This document shows, piece after piece, positions 14,838 through 23,579 of a DNA stretch of 29,940 nucleotides. The DNA comes from Rickettsia typhi. Lineage in GTDB: Bacteria; Pseudomonadota; Alphaproteobacteria; Rickettsiales; UBA1997. The translations under genes were made by a program, and so were the position numbers. The stretch covers positions 1-29,940 of the forward strand of contig CAMDOL010000001.1 of NCBI GenBank assembly GCA_945903615.1, given 5' to 3'. Each line of letters starts with the position of its first letter. Position 1 is the stretch's first letter. The notes beneath the pieces were generated by a model, which made no database searches, was not told the origin of the DNA, and saw only the letters and a program-made list of their open reading frames with translations.

Positions 14838-17156
14838 TTAAAAATTGCTTCCAAAGCTGAAGCGAAAATTTTCAACTTGGTCAAAATCTTCTCTTTTGGT
14901 AACTTTAGAAAAGTCTAAACGAATTGGCCCAAGTGGTGAAGCCCATCCAAAGCTAAGACCATATGAAGAGCGAATTGAGCCAGTATCAATAACTGGGCTG
15001 CTGGCTTTGTTAATTTGGTCGACACCTTTGAGCGTTCCAATATCAGAAAATAACGAGCCACTAATTCCTAAATCTTTTGGCAAACCAAGTGGAAAACGAA
15101 ATTCTGTCGTACTAACATAATAAGTTTTTCCACCAATTGCATCACCACCTTTGAAAGTGCCATTGATCTTGGCTCTAGGACCCATACCAGCATATTGGAA
15201 ACCTCTAAAATTATTTCCTCCTAAAAAGAAATTATCGTTACTTCTTATGTCTTGACCAATGCCATCAATAAAGCCAAAGCGACCAGAAAATTTTAAAACA
15301 AAATCAGTGTTGCCCAAAACTGGAATATAGTATCCGCCACTACCTTCACTTTTAACATATTTTCTATCACCACCAATACCAGCAAAATCTTGCGATAAAG
15401 TTATATAATATCCGTCCCGCGGATCCAAACGACTATCTCTTTGATCATAAAGAAAAGTATTCCCAACGCTAGAGTTGACATATTGCCCAACCAAATTCTT
15501 AATCACAACTGAAGCACCGCTATCAACATTGCTGATATCTTCACTTTTTAGAGAATAGCGAATTTGATGATTCAAATGTTCGGTAATTGAATAATCGCCC
15601 CTAAGTGTTCCACCGCTAGATCTTTGATCATAAACCAAAGTATTTCTCTTGCTTAAGCGATAGTTAAATAAATCAACCCCAACCGCAATTTCTCGACCAG
15701 CAAAATAAGGTTTAGTATAATTAATTTCATTGCTGAACCTCAAAGAAGATTTTTGAAAATTCACCCCCAGCTCTTGCCCAGTTCCAAATAAATTGCGCTC
15801 TTTGAGCCCAATATTTCCAGTTGCTTTATCAACCGTTGAATAACCAATGCCAAAATTTAATTCGCCAGTTTTTTTCTCTTTCACCTCAATTTCCAAATCC
15901 ACTAAATTTGTGTCAACAACTCTTTTGGTATTAAATTCTACCTTATCAAAAAATCCTAAATTTTGAATTCTCTGCTTAGAACGGTTGATTTTGGTGATGT
16001 TATAAGCATCACCTTCACGAACTCTGAACTCTCTTCTGATCACCTCATCTAGAGTTCTGGTATTGCCCTTAATAGAAATTTGATTGATATAAATTCGCGG
16101 CGTTTCTTCAATCACATAGTCAATGTCAATAATTTGCTTATCTTTGTCGCGCTTCAAAACTGGCTCAATGTGAGCAAAAGCATAGCCTTTTTCTGACATA
16201 ATTTTTACCATCTCATCAACGGTTTCATCTAAATAATTACCATTGTAAACCTTGCCTTTCTTGGTCTTTATTGCCTTATTTAACAAGGTCTCATCAAACT
16301 TTTTAACTTTGTTGATAATGTTAATTTCACCAAAATTATATTTGATTCCTTCTTCGAGTAAGAAGTTGATGAAGAACTTATCTTTAGTTGTGGAGATTTG
16401 TGCAATCGCGGAAAGAACCGCAAAATCAGCATAACCTTTGGAATCATAAAAGCGGCGCAATTTTTCTTTATCAAATTCAATTCGATCCGAATCATATGTA
16501 TCTGAGCTGCTTAAAAATTTATACCAGTGTGATTTTTTCGTCGTAATCTCGCCATCCAAAGCAGCATCAGAAAAAACATTGTTACCAATAAAGGAAATAT
16601 CAGCAATAGCAGCCTTGGCGCCTTCTTTAATATCAAAAATTAAATCAACTCGATTCTGATCTTTCTTAACAATTTTTGGTTCAATTCGAGTTAAAAATCT
16701 GCCGCTCTTGATATAAATATCGTTAATCCTGTTAATATCAGTTTGTAATTTTGCCTTGGTATAAATTACGCGTTTCTTAAGCTGAATTTCAGATTGCAAA
16801 GCCTCATCCTCAATTTTTTTATTACCACGAAATTCAATGTCATTAACGATTGGATTTTCTGTAAGCTCAACAATCATCTCATTTTTTTGCTGATAAACTT
16901 TTGCTTCCAAAAATAAATCACTGACAAATAATTTTTTAATCGACTCATTAATCGCCTTTTGACTGCCTTGTTTTAAACCCTCAATTTCTAAATAACTTTC
17001 AATCGTTTGAGTATCAACCCTTTCATTACCTTTAATAACGATTGCAAGATTGGATTCAACAAAACCTTTGTGCTGAGCTTTTGAAGCCGCAAAAACATTG
17101 TCAGGAGCAATAATCAGAAAAATGATGGCTAGAAAATAGAATGATATTTTTGACAT
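14838..17156 (-). CDS. bamA: Outer membrane protein assembly factor BamA
   Basis: Omp85-family core of the beta-barrel assembly machine in the outer membrane. Residues 1 to about 23 form a signal peptide (FYFLAIIFLIIAPDNVFA, cut near FAAS). Five POTRA domains follow (about 30-420), with repeated patterns such as GNKKIEDEALQSEI and IKGNTRTLDEVIRREF. The C-terminal barrel has the lid-lock motif NNFRGFQYAG and a terminal beta-signal ending FRFSFGSNF with C-terminal Phe. At 772 aa the length is normal. It lies 3 bp downstream of the tautomerase-like gene; the usual rseP/skp/lpxD neighbours are absent, so the locus is rearranged. A strong intrinsic terminator follows. Confidence 0.97.
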   Translation of the reverse strand: MSKISFYFLAIIFLIIAPDNVFAASKAQHKGFVESNLAIVIKGNERVDTQTIESYLEIEGLKQGSQKAINESIKKLFVSDLFLEAKVYQQKNEMIVELTENPIVNDIEFRGNKKIEDEALQSEIQLKKRVIYTKAKLQTDINRINDIYIKSGRFLTRIEPKIVKKDQNRVDLIFDIKEGAKAAIADISFIGNNVFSDAALDGEITTKKSHWYKFLSSSDTYDSDRIEFDKEKLRRFYDSKGYADFAVLSAIAQISTTKDKFFINFLLEEGIKYNFGEINIINKVKKFDETLLNKAIKTKKGKVYNGNYLDETVDEMVKIMSEKGYAFAHIEPVLKRDKDKQIIDIDYVIEETPRIYINQISIKGNTRTLDEVIRREFRVREGDAYNITKINRSKQRIQNLGFFDKVEFNTKRVVDTNLVDLEIEVKEKKTGELNFGIGYSTVDKATGNIGLKERNLFGTGQELGVNFQKSSLRFSNEINYTKPYFAGREIAVGVDLFNYRLSKRNTLVYDQRSSGGTLRGDYSITEHLNHQIRYSLKSEDISNVDSGASVVIKNLVGQYVNSSVGNTFLYDQRDSRLDPRDGYYITLSQDFAGIGGDRKYVKSEGSGGYYIPVLGNTDFVLKFSGRFGFIDGIGQDIRSNDNFFLGGNNFRGFQYAGMGPRAKINGTFKGGDAIGGKTYYVSTTEFRFPLGLPKDLGISGSLFSDIGTLKGVDQINKASSPVIDTGSIRSSYGLSFGWASPLGPIRLDFSKVTKREDFDQVENFRFSFGSNF

Positions 17157-17159
17157 CTA

Positions 17160-17534
17160 TTAATTGCTACTGACCAAAGTTTTTTGATAAAGTTCTCTTT
17201 CTATTTCAACAATATCCAAGCTAAGAGCAATTGGATTTTTAGATAAGTTATTTTCCAACAAAAAATCACTAACGATTTTCACAAGATTTTCCGCTAAATT
17301 TTTTCTGATCTCCAAGCTTCTACCTTGCATAATTTTAATGGTAATGTGCATAAAATTCTGCGAGCCAGAACCATCGGCAACCACAAAATTATCGTAGCAA
17401 ACCGCTCTGGCTTTGCATTGCAAAATATCAAAATTGCCTTCATTTTTAGCAATATTTTGATTAACTTTTAAAAGCAGAGAATCAATTTGCGGTTTGGCAA
17501 TTGAGAATGAATGTTCAATTATGGTGTGAGGCAT
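17160..17534 (-). CDS. 5-carboxymethyl-2-hydroxymuconate isomerase-like (CHMI) tautomerase-superfamily protein
   Basis: The 124-aa product begins MPHTIIEHS, with the Pro after Met that serves as catalytic base in tautomerases, and the MPH(x)I(x)E(x)S pattern of the CHMI (HpcD) family. VCYDNFVVADGSGSQNFMHITIKIMQGRS in the middle and LSLDIVEIERELYQKTL at the end also fit, and length is normal for HpcD (about 126 aa). HpcD acts in homoprotocatechuate breakdown, but no other gene of that pathway is visible, so the physiological substrate is uncertain. It sits 12 bp downstream of the HinP1I-like enzyme gene and 3 bp upstream of bamA, and is likely cotranscribed with bamA. Confidence 0.75.
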   Translation of the reverse strand: MPHTIIEHSFSIAKPQIDSLLLKVNQNIAKNEGNFDILQCKARAVCYDNFVVADGSGSQNFMHITIKIMQGRSLEIRKNLAENLVKIVSDFLLENNLSKNPIALSLDIVEIERELYQKTLVSSN

Positions 17535-17546
17535 AGTTTAATTGGG

Positions 17547-18305
17547 TTATTTTGTTATGATTTCGCAAGGATTAATTTTAAATTGAAGCATATTGGCAGT
17601 TGCTTTTCCGCCATCACCACCTTTTCTTTGCATAGTAATTCTGCTAATTTTAAAACTTCCTTTATCGGTTATTTTGACATCACCATTTCCATAATGGTTT
17701 AAAACAAAATTTATTGGTTTTAACGCCCAATCAATTTTTTTACTATCAATTTTTAATATAACCAACATCCATTCCGCAGCGAATTGACCCCTTCCTTTTA
17801 ATATATCGCTCACTATCAAAGTTTTATTTTTATTCAGAAAGTCCAATAATATTTGCTGATCAGATTCCAAAAACTCATTGGCAAACATCCTTCTTTTATC
17901 TTTTGGATTGCTTATGTAAGGAGGAAGTTCGCCAGTAAAATGCTTGAGGAGTTTTAATATTTCATCAGGAATATTCCAAAGTTCCCGATATTTATCCAGC
18001 CATCTTTTATCAATTTGATTAAACCCTTGTTTACCAGAAACCAATTTAACTTGTAAGTTTTGAATATCAGTTAAATTTTTGAGTTTAATTGCAACTCTAA
18101 TTTCCACCTGAACATCAGCCTTGAAAGAACCTTTAATTTTTTGTGCTTGAACATACTCAATCTCTTCTAGCCTGTAATTCATTGCCTCAAGCCATAATCT
18201 TGCCAATTGGTCATTTTTCCAATCATTAAAAGAGGTAATAACAAAATCTTCATTTTTAAATCCGTCTTTAGCAGTTTTTGAGCCTAGCTCTATCAAATTT
18301 TTCAT
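17547..18305 (-). CDS. Type II restriction endonuclease, HinP1I-like
   Basis: This 252-aa protein looks very close to R.HinP1I (247 aa, cuts G^CGC) as I remember it: ELGSKTAKDGFKNE at the start, IDKRWLDKYRELW, LKHFTGELPPY, NPKDKRRMF, LKGRGQFAAEWMLV, and RKGGDGGKATANMLQFKI near the end. HinP1I uses an SD-X18-QxK active site; here AD64-X20-Q85VK87 is in the same place, so the catalytic Asp, Gln and Lys are present. The gene lies 2 bp after a C5-cytosine methyltransferase gene in the same direction. Together they should form a GCGC-type restriction-modification unit, set between pccB and the tautomerase-bamA genes. Nothing indicates decay. Specificity is inferred from similarity. Confidence 0.88.
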   Translation of the reverse strand: MKNLIELGSKTAKDGFKNEDFVITSFNDWKNDQLARLWLEAMNYRLEEIEYVQAQKIKGSFKADVQVEIRVAIKLKNLTDIQNLQVKLVSGKQGFNQIDKRWLDKYRELWNIPDEILKLLKHFTGELPPYISNPKDKRRMFANEFLESDQQILLDFLNKNKTLIVSDILKGRGQFAAEWMLVILKIDSKKIDWALKPINFVLNHYGNGDVKITDKGSFKISRITMQRKGGDGGKATANMLQFKINPCEIITK

Positions 18306-18307
18306 AT

Positions 18308-19306
18308 TTATAGAGTTTGAATCGATTCGGCCATTTTCTTGGCGATTGAAGCAATTGTATTTACTGTCATTGCGTTTCCAGCCTGTTTTAACAAATTTAT
18401 ATCCGATATTGTTTCTTTTGCTTTTAAGGCTAAATTTTTTGGAAATCCCTGCAAAAGAATTGATTCATATCCAGATAGTTTTCTAAATTTATTATTCTTA
18501 ACATAAAGAATACCATGCCTTCCAAGCCTTAGTGTTGGCACTTTATTGTTGTATAATCTTAAATCAGACTGCCTTGTATCTAAAACCAAATATTCTTTTT
18601 TAAGTAAATTATTAATTGAAAACTGGTTTTGGTTGTATTTATTATCTAAATATTTTAAAAAAGTTTTATAAGTTTGTTGTTTTTCATCCAAACTTAATTC
18701 TCTATCATCAACTAAAAATTCCTTTAAATCGGCATTCTTTTTATGTTTTTCTGGAAATTCAAATTTAAAGTTTTTGGGTAGTAAATCTTTTTTAAATCCA
18801 GCAAAATAAACTCTTTCTCTCATTTGAGGAACACCGTAATCAGCACTACTCAGCACTTTACATGACACAAAATATCCAGCTTCCTCCAAAGATTTTATAA
18901 TTGTTTTTATTGAGTTCCCGTTATCGTGATTGATTAAACCTTTAACATTTTCTAACAAAAAAAATTTGATATTTTTTTGTTTCATAATGTCAATCAGGTG
19001 AAAAATAATTTGCCCCCTCTTATCTAACATTCCCTTTCTATTGCCAATAACTGAAAATGTTTGACAAGGAAACCCGGCAATCAGAAAGTCAAAATTTGGC
19101 AAGTCAGGTGGATTGATTTTGGTTAAATCACCAAAATTTCTTTCCTCATCTCCAAAAAAAGTTCGATAGGTTTTTTCTGCTTGTTTATCTATTTCGGAAA
19201 AACCAAGACATTTAAAACCATTTTTTTCTAATCCAAGCCTTCCACCTCCAATTCCGGCACAAAAATCAAAAAAAGTAATATCAGAAAAATTATTAGGTTT
19301 TTTCAT
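18308..19306 (-). CDS. DNA (cytosine-5)-methyltransferase partner of the HinP1I-like enzyme
   Basis: C5-cytosine methyltransferase of 332 aa. Motif I FFDFCAGIGGGRLGL (12-26), motif IV AGFPCQTFS with catalytic Cys81, motif VI LLENVKGL, motif VIII QMRERVYFAGF, the target-recognition region with DTRQSDLRLYNNKVPTLRLG and HGILYV, motif IX/X LLQGFP and QAGNAMTVN. The TRD resembles that of GCGC methylases such as M.HhaI/M.HinP1I (SDLR.Y...PTLR pattern), which agrees with the HinP1I-like endonuclase 2 bp downstream. The methylase gene comes first in the transcript, which protects the cell before the endonuclease is made. It begins 39 bp after the pccB stop codon, so it could also be read from the pccB promoter. 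Confidence 0.92.
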   Translation of the reverse strand: MKKPNNFSDITFFDFCAGIGGGRLGLEKNGFKCLGFSEIDKQAEKTYRTFFGDEERNFGDLTKINPPDLPNFDFLIAGFPCQTFSVIGNRKGMLDKRGQIIFHLIDIMKQKNIKFFLLENVKGLINHDNGNSIKTIIKSLEEAGYFVSCKVLSSADYGVPQMRERVYFAGFKKDLLPKNFKFEFPEKHKKNADLKEFLVDDRELSLDEKQQTYKTFLKYLDNKYNQNQFSINNLLKKEYLVLDTRQSDLRLYNNKVPTLRLGRHGILYVKNNKFRKLSGYESILLQGFPKNLALKAKETISDINLLKQAGNAMTVNTIASIAKKMAESIQTL

Positions 19307-19345
19307 AATCTTGGTGAGTTTTTTGGTGCATCATTCGGCTGATAT

Positions 19346-20881
19346 TTACAAAGGCAAATTATCGTGTTTTTTCCACGGTTTTTCAACTTTCTTGTTTTTT
19401 AAAATTTGCAACATTTTGCAAATTCTTTTTCTAGTATTTTGTGGGCGAATCACCTCATCAATAAAACCACGCGATGCCGCCACAAAAGGTGAGGCAAATT
19501 TTTCGCGATATTCCTTAATTCTCTCCTCTTTTCTTTTTGGATCGGCCATATCTTCTCTAAAAATAATTTCTACCGCGCCTTCAGGGCCCATAACGGCAAT
19601 TTCAGCATTTGACCAAGCGTAATTTATATCACCCTTTAAATGCTTAGAATTCATCACAATATAAGCGCCACCATATGCTTTTCTGGCAATCACCGTAATT
19701 TTTGGAACCGTAGCTTCAGCATAAGCGTAAAGCAATTTGGCACCGTGACGAATGATGCCATTGTGTTCTTGGTCAGTTCCGGGCAGAAACCCAGGAACAT
19801 CAACAAAAGTTAAAAGTGGAATGTTAAACGCATCACAAAAACGAATAAACCGCGCCGCTTTTTCTGAAGCCTCAATATTCAAACAGCCCGCCAAACTCAT
19901 TGGCTGGTTGGCAACAATACCAATGGTTTCGCCTTCCATTCTACCAAAACCAACAATGATGTTAGTTGCATAAGTTGGTTGAATTTCAAAAAAATCACCT
20001 TCATCAACAATTTTTTCCACCAACTCACTCATATCATAAGGCTGGTTGGAATTTTCAGGAACAAGAGTGTTGAGTGAAACATCAACGCGATCAAATTTAT
20101 CTTCGGTGGGAATTTTTGGAACGCCAGTTTTGTTGGAAAGTGGTAAGAAATTGACTAATCTTCTGGTTTGCAAAAGTGCATCAACATCGTTTTTGAAAGT
20201 CAAATGCGCCACGCCGCTTTTGGTTGCGTGAACTTTTGCTCCGCCCAATTCTTCTTGAGTCACATTTTCGTGAGTCACAGTTTTGACAACTTCTGGCCCA
20301 GTTACAAACATATAAGAACTATTTTCTACCATAATGGTAAAATCTGTCAGAGCTGGTGAATAAACCGCGCCACCAGCGCATGGTCCCATAATCAAAGAAA
20401 TTTGTGGAATCACACCAGAAGCATCAACATTGCGTTGAAAAATTTCACCATAGCCGCCAAGAGAATCAACTCCTTCTTGGATTCTGGCTCCGCCTGAATC
20501 GTTAATTCCAATCACTGGAGCGCCAACTTGCATGGCTTTATCCATAATTTGACAGATTTTTTTAGCATGTGCTTCACCCAGAGAGCCACCCATAACGGTG
20601 AAATCTTGGCTATAAACAAAAACTAAACGACCATTAATTGTGCCCTGACCAGTGACCACCCCATCACCAGCTTGCTTCTTGTCGCCCATTCCAAAATCGT
20701 GGCAGCGATGCTCAACATAAAGTCCATATTCTTCAAACGAATCAGTATCGAGCAAAACTTCAACCCGTTCACGAGCGGTTAACTTTCCTTTAGAATGCTG
20801 AATATCAATACGCTTTTGACCACCGCCCATTCTGGCTTCTTCTCTTTTAGAAGCTAGTTTTGATACATTTAATGATGACAT
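19346..20881 (-). CDS. pccB: Propionyl-CoA carboxylase beta subunit (acyl-CoA carboxyltransferase)
   Basis: Carboxyltransferase subunit that moves CO2 from biotin to propionyl-CoA, giving methylmalonyl-CoA. The 511-aa protein has the PccB layout: N-terminal [20 protein letters not shown], the N-domain core [55 protein letters not shown] and FVTGPEVVK, then the C-domain [36 protein letters not shown] and [16 protein letters not shown]. The alpha/biotin subunit (pccA) is not in this window. The upstream 146 bp separate it from tRNA-Arg on the other strand. The HinP1I-like methylase gene follows after 39 bp. Confidence 0.94.
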   Translation of the reverse strand: MSSLNVSKLASKREEARMGGGQKRIDIQHSKGKLTARERVEVLLDTDSFEEYGLYVEHRCHDFGMGDKKQAGDGVVTGQGTINGRLVFVYSQDFTVMGGSLGEAHAKKICQIMDKAMQVGAPVIGINDSGGARIQEGVDSLGGYGEIFQRNVDASGVIPQISLIMGPCAGGAVYSPALTDFTIMVENSSYMFVTGPEVVKTVTHENVTQEELGGAKVHATKSGVAHLTFKNDVDALLQTRRLVNFLPLSNKTGVPKIPTEDKFDRVDVSLNTLVPENSNQPYDMSELVEKIVDEGDFFEIQPTYATNIIVGFGRMEGETIGIVANQPMSLAGCLNIEASEKAARFIRFCDAFNIPLLTFVDVPGFLPGTDQEHNGIIRHGAKLLYAYAEATVPKITVIARKAYGGAYIVMNSKHLKGDINYAWSNAEIAVMGPEGAVEIIFREDMADPKRKEERIKEYREKFASPFVAASRGFIDEVIRPQNTRKRICKMLQILKNKKVEKPWKKHDNLPL

Positions 20882-21027
20882 AATTGATTGCTGATTAGAG
20901 ATTGGTTTGAAAGGCGGAAATGTTATTTTCTTTTTCCTTTAAGACAAGTTATTTTTGGCAAGAATTTTCTTGATTTTTCTGGGTTGATAATATTAAATGC
21001 ACGCTCTCATTTTGCCGCGTTTCTTTT

Positions 21028-21104
21028 GTGCCCTTAGCTCAGCTGGATAGAGCAACAGCCTTCTAAGCTGTAGGTCAGACGTTCGAATCGTCTAGGGCAC
21101 ACCA
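21028..21104 (+). tRNA. tRNA-Arg (anticodon TCT)
   Basis: Cloverleaf read by eye: acceptor GTGCCCT (21028-21034) with AGGGCAC (21094-21100); D stem GCTC/GAGC; anticodon stem ACAGC/GCTGT with loop CTTCTAA and anticodon TCT at 21062-21064 (reads AGA/AGG); T stem AGACG/CGTCT around TTCGAAT; discriminator A and an encoded CCA. It is the only plus-strand gene among a long run of minus-strand genes, divergent from pccB, and its 3' end is 2 bp from the aspS stop codon on the other strand. No clear -35/-10 pair at standard spacing was found upstream, although AT-rich TTGATT and TATTAA hexamers lie at 20970-20996. Confidence 0.97.
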
Positions 21105-21106
21105 TC

Positions 21107-22909
21107 TTAAAGATTCTCTTTGGCTTTTCTGCTCAATTCAACATTCAACTCTTTCAACTGCCTTTCTGAAACATTAGCTGGCGCGTTCATCATCAAATCT
21201 TGTGCTTTGCCATTCATTGGAAATGGAATGATCTCACGAATATTTGGCTCATCGGCTAAAAGCATAATGATGCGGTCAATCCCCGGAGCAATCCCACCAT
21301 GAGGCGGAGCGCCATATTTAAAGGCGTTTAGCATTGCACCGAATTGCTTTTCAACTACCTCTTTTCCATAGCCGGCAATTTCAAAAGCACGATACATAAT
21401 TTCTGGCTTGTGATTTCTAATTGCGCCACTTGAAAGCTCAACTCCATTACAAACCACATCATATTGAAAGGCGTTGATGGTGAGTGGGTCTTGTGAATTC
21501 AAGGCTTCAATCCCACCTTGAGGCATTGAAAATGGGTTGTGAGAAAATTCAATTTTGCCAGTTTGCTCGTCAAGCTCATACATTGGAAAATCAGTAATCC
21601 AGCAAAATTTATAAACTCCATTTTCAATCAATTCTAAATCTTGCCCTAATTTGATACGCACCAAACCAGCGATTTTGGCGGCTTCTGTTGATTTGCCGCA
21701 AGAAAAGAAAACGGCATCGCCATTATTCAAGCCAGCAATTTGTTTTAATTCTGCCAATTTTTCTGCACTCAAAAACTTTGCAATTGGGCCTTTTGCCTCA
21801 CCATTTTCATCGAAAATAATGTAGGCTAAACCCTTAGCCCCATTGCTCACAGCAAACTCAATTGTTTTATCAAAGAAAGAACGCGGTTGAACAGCGCATT
21901 TTGGCGCTGGAATAGCGCGGATTATTGAGCCAGAAGCAATTGCATTAGTAAAAATTGAAAAGCCCGAGCCAACAAAAATGTCCGTCGCTTCAGCAATTAA
22001 AATTGGGTTTCTTAAATCTGGCTTGTCGATTCCATATTTTAAAATTGAGTCTTTATAGGTTATGTGAGGGAAATTTTCTCCAACATTATTATCCAAGACT
22101 TTCTTGCAACCAAATTTCTCGAAAACCTTTTTCAGCAAGGGTTCTACAACCCCAAAAACATCTTCTTGAGTGGCAAAAGACATTTCTAAATCGAGTTGAT
22201 AAAACTCAGGAGCGCGGTCAGCGCGCAAATCCTCATCACGAAAACATGGGGCAATTTGGAAATAACGATTAAACCCCGAAACCATCAAAAGCTGTTTGAA
22301 TTGTTGCGGAGCTTGTGGCAGGGCATAAAACTTGCCGGGGTGAAGTCTGGCAGGAACTAAATAATCGCGAGCGCCTTCAGGGCTTGAAGCAGTCAAAATT
22401 GGAGTTTGAATTTCAAGAAAATCCATTTCGGTCATTTGCGCTCTGATAAAGCTAATCACTTGACTACGCAAAATTATGTTGTTGTGAACTTTTTCCCTTC
22501 TTAAATCCAAGAAACGATATTTTAAGCGGATTTCTTCAGGATAATTCTCGCCTTTATCATTGATTGGAAAAGGGATTTGCTGTGCAAGAGATTCAATATT
22601 TAACTCGACAATTTTAATTTCAATTGCACCGGTTTTGATATTTGGATTCACCGCATCAGAAGCTCTGGCGATAACATTGCCAACAATTGTGATAACTGAT
22701 TCCAGTTTAATGCTGGCGATTTGATCAATATCTAAACCAGTATTGGCGCTATCAATCACGCATTGAGTGATGCCAAAATGATCACGCAGATCAATAAAGA
22801 TCAAACTTCCGTGATCTCTCTTTGAATGAACCCAGCCAGATAATTTTACCTTCTGATTGATTTGTTCTTGGTTTAATTCTCCACAATTGTGGGTGCGATA
22901 TTTATGCAT
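21107..22909 (-). CDS. aspS: Aspartyl-tRNA synthetase (likely Asp/Asn type)
   Basis: Class IIb aminoacyl-tRNA synthetase, 600 aa. N-terminal OB-fold anticodon-binding domain ([31 protein letters not shown]), motif 2 region [23 protein letters not shown], the bacterial insertion (GAD) domain in the middle, and motif 3 [30 protein letters not shown] is the typical flipping-loop neighbourhood. Alphaproteobacterial enzymes of this type are often non-discriminating and also charge tRNA-Asn for GatCAB, which is inference here. It is 31 bp downstream of the second restriction enzyme gene, and its stop is almost flush with the tRNA-Arg gene on the other strand. Confidence 0.97.
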   Translation of the reverse strand: MHKYRTHNCGELNQEQINQKVKLSGWVHSKRDHGSLIFIDLRDHFGITQCVIDSANTGLDIDQIASIKLESVITIVGNVIARASDAVNPNIKTGAIEIKIVELNIESLAQQIPFPINDKGENYPEEIRLKYRFLDLRREKVHNNIILRSQVISFIRAQMTEMDFLEIQTPILTASSPEGARDYLVPARLHPGKFYALPQAPQQFKQLLMVSGFNRYFQIAPCFRDEDLRADRAPEFYQLDLEMSFATQEDVFGVVEPLLKKVFEKFGCKKVLDNNVGENFPHITYKDSILKYGIDKPDLRNPILIAEATDIFVGSGFSIFTNAIASGSIIRAIPAPKCAVQPRSFFDKTIEFAVSNGAKGLAYIIFDENGEAKGPIAKFLSAEKLAELKQIAGLNNGDAVFFSCGKSTEAAKIAGLVRIKLGQDLELIENGVYKFCWITDFPMYELDEQTGKIEFSHNPFSMPQGGIEALNSQDPLTINAFQYDVVCNGVELSSGAIRNHKPEIMYRAFEIAGYGKEVVEKQFGAMLNAFKYGAPPHGGIAPGIDRIIMLLADEPNIREIIPFPMNGKAQDLMMNAPANVSERQLKELNVELSRKAKENL

Positions 22910-22940
22910 TATTGGAAAAATTTAAGGGATTAAAAATAGA

Positions 22941-23579
22941 TTATTCAAGCTCTGTTTCAGAACCATTAATTTTTATATTATCTGCTTGTTGGAGTAAATT
23001 TCCGATAACTATCTCAACGCTTCCAGCCTCAATAAAGGTATATCTCTTCAACTCTTCTATGAACAAATCAAATTCAGCGTTGCGGCAATTTATAGCTTTT
23101 TCCAAGCCAGCAACATCACCTTTTTCTATTTTTCTGTTTATACCTAAATATTCGTCGGAAAGGGTGAGTAAAAAAGTTTTTGATCTGCGATGAACTTGTT
23201 TTAATGCCATTGCTTCTAAATCAGCCTGTTTATATCGCTCTCTTAAGGAGGTTTTTATACTTAGAACTATTGAGCCAATTTCTTTTGTATATATTAACGC
23301 ATCGAAATTTACATTGGGAACAAAGGCGACTTTTGCCTGCTTATAAAAAGGCAAAATATCATTTTTACAAAGTATATATTGAACTAACAATTCTAAAAAT
23401 TGTCCGTTTCTATTTTTAGAAGAATCTGCTGATTTGCTTTTTGCTCGTTTTTCATATTCAGCCCAGCAATCACTAATAAATTGACTAGGTGTTATATAAT
23501 TTGCGCCAATTATAATTTCTTTGAAAAGGTTGTGCAGCTCTTTATCACTTAGCTTTAGAATCTCAAAAATTTTGCTCAT
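22941..23579 (-). CDS. Probable type II restriction endonuclease (PD-(D/E)XK-like), partner of the adjacent cytosine methylase
   Basis: A 212-aa protein with no family name I can give safely. It overlaps the stop of a C5-cytosine methyltransferase gene by 4 bp, the usual arrangement of a restriction-modification pair. A plausible nuclease core is present: NGQFLELLVQYIL (an N-terminal acidic helix, Glu63), then D93 in NFDALIY, followed after 13 residues by S107-I-K109 in IVLSIKTSLRERYKQADLEA. This D...SxK arrangement, with Ser in place of the second acidic residue, is a known variant of the PD-(D/E)XK site. KTSLRERYKQAD resembles strings seen in several type II enzymes. The C-terminal tail is acidic and Asn-rich. 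Function rests on context plus this motif. Confidence 0.7.
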   Translation of the reverse strand: MSKIFEILKLSDKELHNLFKEIIIGANYITPSQFISDCWAEYEKRAKSKSADSSKNRNGQFLELLVQYILCKNDILPFYKQAKVAFVPNVNFDALIYTKEIGSIVLSIKTSLRERYKQADLEAMALKQVHRRSKTFLLTLSDEYLGINRKIEKGDVAGLEKAINCRNAEFDLFIEELKRYTFIEAGSVEIVIGNLLQQADNIKINGSETELE

